In this document: one piece after another, positions 57,976-64,000 of the stretch
Numbering within the stretch: position 1 is the first letter of the stretch
Layout: each line of letters starts with the position of its first letter
NCBI RefSeq assembly: GCF_009601765.2
Contig: NZ_CP045699.1
Location: 2,232,001 to 2,296,000 of the forward strand
DNA length: 64,000 nt
Reading direction: 5' to 3'
Origin: Vibrio algicola
Lineage (GTDB): Bacteria > Pseudomonadota > Gammaproteobacteria > Enterobacterales > Vibrionaceae
The notes under the pieces: model-generated
What the model was told of the DNA's origin: nothing
Seen by the model: the letters and a program-made list of their open reading frames with translations, nothing else
Databases searched by the model: none
Program-made: the position numbers and the translations under genes

Positions 57976-58596
57976 ATGTCTGAAGTTAAATTAGAAACAG
58001 TTGAACAAAAAGCAAGTTACGGTATTGGTCTACAAATGGGCCAACAACTTGCAGGTAGTGGCCTTGAAGGTCTTAGCGTCGCTGCTATCGCAAAAGGTAT
58101 TGCGACTTCATTAACTGGTGACATGCCAGAAATCGAAGTTGACGACATCAATAATGCACTACGCGATCTACACACTCGTGCAGAATCACAACGCGCAGAA
58201 GTGGCTAAAGTAGCGGCTGCTGACGGTGAAGCATTCTTGGCTGACAATGCACTACGTTCGGAAGTTACCGTACTTGAGTCTGGTCTTCAATATGAAGTAA
58301 TGACGGAAGGTACTGGCGAAATCCCAACTTCAGATAAGCAAGTACGCGTTCATTACCACGGTCAATTAACTGACGGTACGGTTTTCGACAGTTCAGTACA
58401 ACGTGGTCAACCTGCAGAATTCCCAGTGACTGGCGTTATTGCTGGTTGGGTTGAAGCATTGCAACTTATGACGGTTGGCTCTAAGTGGAAATTATACATT
58501 CCGCAAGATCTTGCTTACGGTGAGCGTGGCGCTGGTGCGGCAATCCCACCTTTCGCAGCACTTGTATTTGAAGTTGAGCTAATTGCTATTCTTTAA
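57976..58596 (+). CDS. fklB: FKBP-type peptidyl-prolyl isomerase, 22 kDa
   Basis: 206 residues: an N-terminal dimerisation domain of helices (ASYGIGLQMGQQL, GDMPEIEVDDINNAL) then a FKBP domain with VRVHYHGQLTDGTVFDSS near 120, VIAGWVEALQLM and WKLYIPQDLAYGERGAG, the active-site signatures. No signal peptide, so cytosolic. Followed by a strong terminator. Confidence 0.95.
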   Translation: MSEVKLETVEQKASYGIGLQMGQQLAGSGLEGLSVAAIAKGIATSLTGDMPEIEVDDINNALRDLHTRAESQRAEVAKVAAADGEAFLADNALRSEVTVLESGLQYEVMTEGTGEIPTSDKQVRVHYHGQLTDGTVFDSSVQRGQPAEFPVTGVIAGWVEALQLMTVGSKWKLYIPQDLAYGERGAGAAIPPFAALVFEVELIAIL

Positions 58597-58624
58597 TATT
58601 GTTGGCTTAGACTAGCAATCAATC

Positions 58625-58652
58625 AAAACAGCCTAATTTGGCTGTTTTTTTT
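58625..58652 (+). terminator. Terminator after fklB
   Basis: AAAACAGCC/GGCTGTTTT stem with a six-base loop and eight Ts, 30 bases after the stop. Confidence 0.92.
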
Positions 58653-58803
58653 CATCTACAATTTGTAAATGATAACATCCCAAACATAAAAGTAACAATA
58701 TTGCTAATTTACCTTAACTAATGAGTGAAGTTATAATATATTGAAAGCGCGAGTGCACTCTTTAATGGACAACCAAACAAACTAATACAATAAGGATATT
58801 AAC

Positions 58804-59280
58804 ATGAAAAAAATAGCAGTAGGCTTAGTGACTCTTAGCCTTATCATGTCAGCACCAAGCTACGCATTGTTTGGTCTTGGTGAAAAAGATTCTGACTCAG
58901 TGAGCAAGCTAAGCTCTCAGATCAGCGATTCTGCTCAAAATAGCTCTGAATTAGTTAATAGCTTGAAAGATCAACTCGGGGTTAGTTCCACTCAAGCTGC
59001 GGGTGGTGCGGGCGCATTACTTGCTTTGGCTTCGAATAAATTACCCGCCACAAGTGGTGCTGAATTAGATGGTCTATCTTCACAGCTTGGCGGTTTACTT
59101 AATACCGCAAAATCAGCCAGTAGTTCATTAGATAGCATGGCGGCAGTAAAAAGCGCATTTGAAAAATTAGGTTTAGATAGTGCCATGGTCGACCAATATG
59201 CACCGATTGTACTTGAATACTTGAATAAAGAAGGGGCGAGCAGCGGTTTAATGGATTCATTAACTAGCCTTTGGAAGTAA
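58804..59280 (+). CDS. DUF2780-family secreted protein
   Basis: 158 residues with a signal peptide ending after PSYA (about residue 21). The rest is Ser/Ala/Leu-rich with repeated Q-L-G segments and the DUF2780 pattern (SSTQAAGGAGALLALASNKL, VKSAFEKLGLDSAMVDQYAPIVLEYLNKEG). No membrane anchor. Function unknown. AAGGAT precedes the ATG. Confidence 0.82.
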   Translation: MKKIAVGLVTLSLIMSAPSYALFGLGEKDSDSVSKLSSQISDSAQNSSELVNSLKDQLGVSSTQAAGGAGALLALASNKLPATSGAELDGLSSQLGGLLNTAKSASSSLDSMAAVKSAFEKLGLDSAMVDQYAPIVLEYLNKEGASSGLMDSLTSLWK

Positions 59281-59323
59281 AATTAATCACTATCCATTTT
59301 TAGCTTTCATATTTTAAAGACAA

Positions 59324-59356
59324 AAAAAACGCTGAGTCATCGACTCAGCGTTTTTT
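59324..59356. terminator. Bidirectional terminator between DUF2780 gene and rplQ
   Basis: A stem built on GCTGAGTC/GACTCAGC with three loop bases, extended by A-T pairs and flanked by A- and T-runs. It serves the DUF2780 gene on the plus strand and the alpha operon on the minus strand. Confidence 0.93.
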
Positions 59357-59373
59357 ATTAATGAACTTTCGTA

Positions 59374-59757
59374 TTATTCAGCAGCTTCTTCAGCTGCAGC
59401 TGGACGATCTACAAGCTCAATGTAAGCCATTGGAGCTTTATCACCAGTACGGAAGCCACATTTTAAGATGCGAGTGTATCCGCCTTGACGGCTCGCAAAA
59501 CGTGGACCTAGTTCAGTAAACAATTTTGCTACGACTTCGTTATCACGAGTACGTGCAAATGCTAAACGACGGTTAGCAACGCTATCCGACTTAGCTAATG
59601 TAATCAAAGGCTCAACTACGCGGCGAAGCTCTTTTGCCTTAGGCAAAGTCGTCTTAATAACTTCATGACGAACTAGAGAGCAAGCCATGTTGCTAAACAT
59701 CGCTTTGCGATGGCTGCTGTTGCGGTTGAGTTGACGACCACTCTTACGATGGCGCAT
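59374..59757 (-). CDS. rplQ: 50S ribosomal protein L17
   Basis: 127 residues starting [20 protein letters not shown], the L17 hallmark, with [19 protein letters not shown] later. Last gene of the alpha operon. The C-terminal AAAEEAAE tail is Ala/Glu-rich. Confidence 0.97.
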   Translation of the reverse strand: MRHRKSGRQLNRNSSHRKAMFSNMACSLVRHEVIKTTLPKAKELRRVVEPLITLAKSDSVANRRLAFARTRDNEVVAKLFTELGPRFASRQGGYTRILKCGFRTGDKAPMAYIELVDRPAAAEEAAE

Positions 59758-59783
59758 GACCTAATCCTTCTAACTAATATCAA

Positions 59784-60776
59784 TTAATCTTCAGCAATCG
59801 ACGCTGGTGGCCAGTTTTCTAGGCGCATACCTAGAGAAAGACCGCGCGACGCTAGAACATCTTTAATCTCTGTTAAAGACTTCTTACCAAGGTTTGGCGT
59901 TTTAAGAAGCTCAACCTCAGTACGCTGTACAAGATCACCGATGTAGTGAATCGCTTCTGCTTTCAAGCAGTTAGCAGAGCGAACTGTTAGTTCAAGATCG
60001 TCTACAGGACGCAGTAGAATAGGATCGAACTCCGGCTTCTCTTCTTTCTCTTCTGGTACACGTACATCACGAAGATCTACGAACGCATCAAGTTGTTCAG
60101 CTAAAATGGTAGCTGCACGACGAATTGCTTCCTCAGGTTCCAAAGTGCCATTTGTTTCCATATCGATGACAAGCTTGTCTAAATCGGTACGTTGTTCTAC
60201 ACGAGCTGCTTCTACAGCATAGGCGATTTTATCGACTGGGCTGTAAGTTGCATCTACAAGTAGACGACCAATAGGACGCTCATCTTCTTCAGTATGGATA
60301 CGAGCTGAAGACGGAACATAACCACGACCACGTTCTACTTTGATACGCATAGCGATCTCAGCATTGTCATCCGTTAGGTGACAAATAACGTGCTCTGGGT
60401 TAGCGATCTCTACATCACCATCATGGATGATGTCACCTGCAACAACAGGGCCCGAGCCTGATTTATTTAGTGTAATGAACACTTCATCTTTGCCTTCGGC
60501 AACACTAACAGCTAAACCTTTCAGGTTAAGAAGAACCTCAAGGATATCCTCTTGAACACCTTCTTTGGTGCTGTACTCGTGTAAAACGCCTTCAATCTCA
60601 ACTTCTGTTACAGCACAACCTGGCATAGAAGATAAAAGAATACGGCGAAGTGCATTACCTAAAGTGTGGCCAAAACCACGCTCTAAAGGCTCAAGAGTTA
60701 CTTTTGCATGTGTCGTGCTGATCTGTTCGATGTCAACAAGACGTGGCTTAAGAAATTCTGTTACAGAACCCTGCAT
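59784..60776 (-). CDS. rpoA: RNA polymerase alpha subunit
   Basis: 330 residues: N-terminal assembly domain with [25 protein letters not shown] near 32-56, and a C-terminal domain with [14 protein letters not shown] helix ([16 protein letters not shown] near 265) that contacts UP elements and activators. Typical length; no gaps. Confidence 0.98.
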   Translation of the reverse strand: MQGSVTEFLKPRLVDIEQISTTHAKVTLEPLERGFGHTLGNALRRILLSSMPGCAVTEVEIEGVLHEYSTKEGVQEDILEVLLNLKGLAVSVAEGKDEVFITLNKSGSGPVVAGDIIHDGDVEIANPEHVICHLTDDNAEIAMRIKVERGRGYVPSSARIHTEEDERPIGRLLVDATYSPVDKIAYAVEAARVEQRTDLDKLVIDMETNGTLEPEEAIRRAATILAEQLDAFVDLRDVRVPEEKEEKPEFDPILLRPVDDLELTVRSANCLKAEAIHYIGDLVQRTEVELLKTPNLGKKSLTEIKDVLASRGLSLGMRLENWPPASIAED

Positions 60777-60800
60777 TGTGTCCTCTCTTTTGTTTAAACT

Positions 60801-61421
60801 TTACTTAGAGTAAAGTTCGACGATCAAGTGTTCGTTGATGTCAGCAGATAGATCAGAACGTTCTGGGATGCGTTTAAACACACCTTCCATCTTGCCACCA
60901 TCTACTTCAATCCAAGTTGGTTTTTCGCGTTGTTCAGCAACTTCTAGAGCCGCTTTAATACGTGATTGCTGTTTAGCTTTTTCACGAATTGATACAACGT
61001 CGTTAGCCGAAACTTTGAATGAAGGAACGTTAACTACTTTGCCATTTACTAAGATAGCTTTATGGCTAACTAATTGACGTGATTCAGCGCGAGTAGCACC
61101 GAAACCCATACGGTAAATAACATTATCTAAACGACCTTCAAGAAGTTGAAGCAGGTTTGCACCTGTATTGCCTTTAAGGCGTGCAGCTTCTTTGTAGTAG
61201 TTGCGGAATTGTTTTTCTAGTACGCCGTACATACGACGAACTTTTTGCTTCTCACGAAGCTGAACGCCATACTCAGATAGACGACCGCGACGAGCGCCGT
61301 GTACACCTGGTGCGTTATCAATTTTACACTTGGTATCGATCGCGCGGACACCTGACTTAAGGAATAAGTCAGTACCTTCACGACGACTAAGCTTAAGCTT
61401 AGGGCCCAAATATCTTGCCAT
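60801..61421 (-). CDS. rpsD: 30S ribosomal protein S4
   Basis: 206 residues starting [20 protein letters not shown]; an S4 RNA-binding domain contains [22 protein letters not shown]. One of two S4-type assembly proteins; it also represses the alpha operon by binding the rpsM leader (62,219-62,285). Confidence 0.97.
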   Translation of the reverse strand: MARYLGPKLKLSRREGTDLFLKSGVRAIDTKCKIDNAPGVHGARRGRLSEYGVQLREKQKVRRMYGVLEKQFRNYYKEAARLKGNTGANLLQLLEGRLDNVIYRMGFGATRAESRQLVSHKAILVNGKVVNVPSFKVSANDVVSIREKAKQQSRIKAALEVAEQREKPTWIEVDGGKMEGVFKRIPERSDLSADINEHLIVELYSK

Positions 61422-61450
61422 GATCTTTCTCCAATATTCCTAGAAACGAA

Positions 61451-61840
61451 TTAAACGCGACGTTTCTTAGGTGGACGACAACCGTTATGAGGGATCGGAG
61501 TTGCATCAACAATATTAGTAATGCGGTAACCCAATGCGTTTAAAGCACGGATAGTAGACTCACGACCAGGACCAGGGCCCTTAACCATAACTTCCAAGTT
61601 CTTTAGGCCATATTCTTTGGCCATTTCACCTGCGCGTTCTGCAGCAACCTGTGCAGCGAACGGCGTAGATTTACGAGAACCACGGAAACCTGATCCACCT
61701 GCGGTAGCCCAAGAAAGAGCGTTACCTTGACGGTCAGTAATGGTCACGATTGTGTTGTTAAAAGAAGCATGGATGTGCGCTACGCCATCTGCTACTTGCT
61801 TGCGAACGCGTTTACGCGTGCGTGTTGGTTGTTTTGCCAT
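61451..61840 (-). CDS. rpsK: 30S ribosomal protein S11
   Basis: 129 residues with [20 protein letters not shown] and the C-terminal [18 protein letters not shown], both diagnostic. It lies between rpsM and rpsD. Confidence 0.98.
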   Translation of the reverse strand: MAKQPTRTRKRVRKQVADGVAHIHASFNNTIVTITDRQGNALSWATAGGSGFRGSRKSTPFAAQVAAERAGEMAKEYGLKNLEVMVKGPGPGRESTIRALNALGYRITNIVDATPIPHNGCRPPKKRRV

Positions 61841-61861
61841 TGTACTCTCTACCTTATCCGA

Positions 61862-62218
61862 TTATTTTTTGATCGGCTTGCGCGGACCCTTACGGGTACG
61901 GGCGTTGGTTTTAGTACGCTGTCCACGTAGTGGTAGACTGCGACGATGACGAAGACCGCGGTAACAGCCAAGGTCCATAAGACGCTTGATGTTCATCGAT
62001 ACTTCACGACGTAGATCACCTTCTACAGTGTATTTAGCTACACCATCACGCAGTTGATCAATCTGCTCTTCTGTTAGTTCACTGATCTTAACATGTTCAG
62101 CAATACCCACTTCAGCTAAAATAGCTTGAGAACGAGTTTTGCCGATGCCGAAGATCGCGGTTAACGCGATAACTGCATGTTTTTGATCAGGAATGTTAAT
62201 GCCTGCTATACGGGCCAC
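61862..62218 (-). CDS. rpsM: 30S ribosomal protein S13
   Basis: 118 residues beginning with GTG at 62218, as in E. coli; [18 protein letters not shown] and the basic tail [21 protein letters not shown] are S13 marks. First gene of the alpha operon; the GTG follows AGGAG within the S4-controlled leader. Confidence 0.98.
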   Translation of the reverse strand: MARIAGINIPDQKHAVIALTAIFGIGKTRSQAILAEVGIAEHVKISELTEEQIDQLRDGVAKYTVEGDLRREVSMNIKRLMDLGCYRGLRHRRSLPLRGQRTKTNARTRKGPRKPIKK

Positions 62219-62285
62219 TATTCACTCCTAGTACTTATATAAAGAATTATCCGCTGCAGAGCCCGTCGAGGATACGCAGCGGCAT
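62219..62285 (-). ncRNA. Alpha-operon leader (S4-binding pseudoknot)
   Basis: On the minus strand the region just before the rpsM GTG contains GTATCC, then GACGGGCT and GCAGCGGAT, with AGGAGTGAATA before the start. This follows the E. coli alpha-operon leader that S4 folds into a repressing pseudoknot. Assigned from position and remembered sequence. Another hairpin region (CTTTTG-CACG-CAAAAG) lies between it and rpmJ. Confidence 0.7.
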
Positions 62286-62365
62286 ACTACTTCTTTTGCA
62301 CGCAAAAGGTAGGCCGAGGAATATACTCGACCTGCCTTCATATTTCAAGTAAAAAAAACTGCTAA

Positions 62366-62479
62366 TTAGCCTTGGCGTTGTTTATGCTTTGGCTCACTGC
62401 AAATTACACGCACAACACCGTTGCGCTTGATAACTTTACAGTTACGGCAGATTTTCTTAACGGAAGCACGAACTTTCAT
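62366..62479 (-). CDS. rpmJ: 50S ribosomal protein L36
   Basis: A 37-residue zinc-ribbon protein read by hand: it begins [16 protein letters not shown] and contains a second CSEPKHK motif, giving the CxxC...C...H set. It sits between secY and the alpha operon, the usual place. Confidence 0.97.
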
Positions 62480-62521
62480 TGCTAAACTCCGTAAATGAAA
62501 CCTGAACTATACTCGTTTAAA

Positions 62522-63856
62522 TTAACGACCATAGCCTTTCAGGTTTGCTTTTTTCAACACAGAATCATACTGCTGAGACATCAGATGAGTCTGTACCTGT
62601 GCCATAAAGTCCATGATTACTACCACTACGATAAGTAGTGAAGTACCACCGAAATAGAACTTAACGTTCCAAGCGGTCATCATAAACTGTGGGACGAGAC
62701 AAATAAAGGTAATATATAAAGCACCAACCAGCGTTAAGCGTGTCATTACTTTATCAATGTATCTTGCTGTCTGCTCACCTGGGCGGATGCCGGGTACGAA
62801 TGCACCGGACTTCTTCAAATTATCAGCTGTTTCACGCGGGTTAAACACCATCGCAGTATAAAAGAAACAGAAGAAAATAATTGCTGTTGCATACAGTATT
62901 ATATACAAAGGTTGACCTGGGCTAAGTGCCAAAGACACGTCCGTTAACCAACCAAATGTAGGGCTTTCACCATTCTGACCTAACCATTGGGCTAGAGTTC
63001 CTGGGAAAAGAATAATACTTGAAGCAAAGATAGCAGGGATAACGCCCGCCATATTTATCTTCAAAGGTAAATGCGTGCTTTGAGCTGCAAATACTTTACG
63101 ACCTTGTTGACGTTTCGCATAGTTAACGACGATACGACGTTGACCACGCTCCATAAACACGACGAAGTAAATAACAGCGAACGCAATTACAGCAATTAAC
63201 AATAGAAGAAGCACGTTCAATTCACCTTGACGCGCTTGCTCAATTGTATGTCCGATTGCAGCAGGCAACCCTGCAACGATACCAGTGAAAATAATCAATG
63301 AAATACCGTTACCAATTCCACGCTCAGTAATTTGTTCACCTAACCACATTAAAAACATGGTGCCGGTTACTAGACTGACGGTAGCAATGATTGTGAACAT
63401 GGTTTTGTCGATAACGACAAGATTGTGGACCATGTTCGGCAGACCAGTTGCAATACCAATTGCTTGGAAAGTTGCCAGCACAAGCGTGCCATAGCGTGTA
63501 TATCGGCTTATCTTACGACGGCCGGCTTCACCCTCTTTTTTGAGTTCAGCTAACGCTGGATGAACTACTGTTAACAGTTGGACAACGATCGATGCCGAAA
63601 TATACGGCATGATACCCAACGCTAATATAGATGCACGCGAAAGAGCACCACCAGAGAACATGTTAAACATTTCAATGATGGTACCTTTTTGCTGTTCGAA
63701 CAAATCGGCAAGTACAGTCGCATCAATACCAGGAATCGGCACAAAAGAGCCAGCTCGGAATACTAAAAGCGCACCTATTACGAATAACAAACGCGACTTT
63801 AATTCACCAGTACCCTGTTTAGCAGCACTGAAATCTTGTCCTGGTTTTTTAGCCAT
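62522..63856 (-). CDS. secY: Protein translocase channel subunit SecY
   Basis: 444 residues with ten membrane helices. Signatures include [10 protein letters not shown] near 37, [15 protein letters not shown] near 82, and [29 protein letters not shown] near 345, including the loop that contacts SecA and ribosomes. Near the end of the spc operon, before rpmJ. Confidence 0.98.
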   Translation of the reverse strand: MAKKPGQDFSAAKQGTGELKSRLLFVIGALLVFRAGSFVPIPGIDATVLADLFEQQKGTIIEMFNMFSGGALSRASILALGIMPYISASIVVQLLTVVHPALAELKKEGEAGRRKISRYTRYGTLVLATFQAIGIATGLPNMVHNLVVIDKTMFTIIATVSLVTGTMFLMWLGEQITERGIGNGISLIIFTGIVAGLPAAIGHTIEQARQGELNVLLLLLIAVIAFAVIYFVVFMERGQRRIVVNYAKRQQGRKVFAAQSTHLPLKINMAGVIPAIFASSIILFPGTLAQWLGQNGESPTFGWLTDVSLALSPGQPLYIILYATAIIFFCFFYTAMVFNPRETADNLKKSGAFVPGIRPGEQTARYIDKVMTRLTLVGALYITFICLVPQFMMTAWNVKFYFGGTSLLIVVVVIMDFMAQVQTHLMSQQYDSVLKKANLKGYGR

Positions 63857-63876
63857 CTGTACCTATCCTTCGAAGA

Positions 63877-64000
63877 TTATGCTTCGATTTTACCGCCAGC
63901 AGCTTCGATAGCAGCTTGAGCACCTTTAGTCACACGTAGACCTTTAACAGTGACAGACTTACTGATTTCACCAGAAAGAACGATCTTAACAAACTCGATG
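63877..64000 (-). CDS. rplO: 50S ribosomal protein L15 (C-terminal part)
   Basis: The stop is at 63877-63879 and the frame is open to the window edge. Visible residues include [25 protein letters not shown], the C-terminus of L15. It is upstream of secY on the minus strand, as in the spc operon. The N-terminal part is outside the window. Confidence 0.94.
   Translation of the reverse strand, partial: IEFVKIVLSGEISKSVTVKGLRVTKGAQAAIEAAGGKIEA

Overview
The window looks like chromosome 1 of a Vibrio or a close relative in the Vibrionaceae. The core genes are in recognisable Vibrio order: zur, pgi, an outer-membrane protein, alr, dnaB, then rplI-rpsR-priB-rpsF; and later fbp, ppa, tamBA/msrA, ytfK, ytfJ, a Zrg-type zinc operon, cysC-SLC13-cysN-cysD-SUMT, fklB and the alpha ribosomal operon next to secY. 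Species is not decided here.

Positions 1 to about 14,200 are accessory DNA, visibly more AT-rich than the rest. From the left edge this stretch carries, on the minus strand, an open-ended YobI-type membrane P-loop NTPase and a complete type I restriction-modification system (hsdM-hsdS-hsdR). These are followed by an ArdC-like antirestriction protein, an operon of two uncharacterised proteins plus a D12-class adenine methyltransferase, a regulatory-looking stretch with small ORFs and repeats, and a PrtN-family regulator. At 14,183-14,245 on the minus strand lies the first part of dusA, which stops abruptly after the conserved PMLDWTD motif. The accessory DNA is therefore an integrated element inserted in the 5' end of dusA, with its right junction near 14,190. 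The rest of dusA, the integrase and the left junction must lie left of the window.

Positions 14,401-37,500 are core genome. They hold zur, pgi, a D15-type outer-membrane protein, alr, dnaB, a DUF481-like outer-membrane protein, the rpsF operon with its S6:S18 leader, a 2-hydroxyacid dehydrogenase, rluA, rapA (broken by two +1 frameshifts), a PIN-PhoH ATPase, a small membrane protein with an apparent -1 frameshift, the thiBPQ transporter under a TPP riboswitch, ubiX and mpl.

Positions 37,700-64,000 are also core: fbp, ppa, tamA/tamB, msrA, ytfK, ytfJ, a zinc-uptake operon with a candidate Zur box and a His-Asp microsatellite, sulfate assimilation (SUMT, cysD, cysN, an SLC13 sulfate transporter, cysC), an ElaA-type acetyltransferase, a YtfB/OapA protein, fklB, a DUF2780 protein, and rplQ-rpoA-rpsD-rpsK-rpsM with the S4-binding alpha leader, rpmJ, secY and the end of rplO.

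A palindromic repeat of about 147 bp with inverted ends occurs twice in full and once degenerate. Its inner hairpin shows compensatory base changes. No tRNA, rRNA, CRISPR array or transposase gene was seen.
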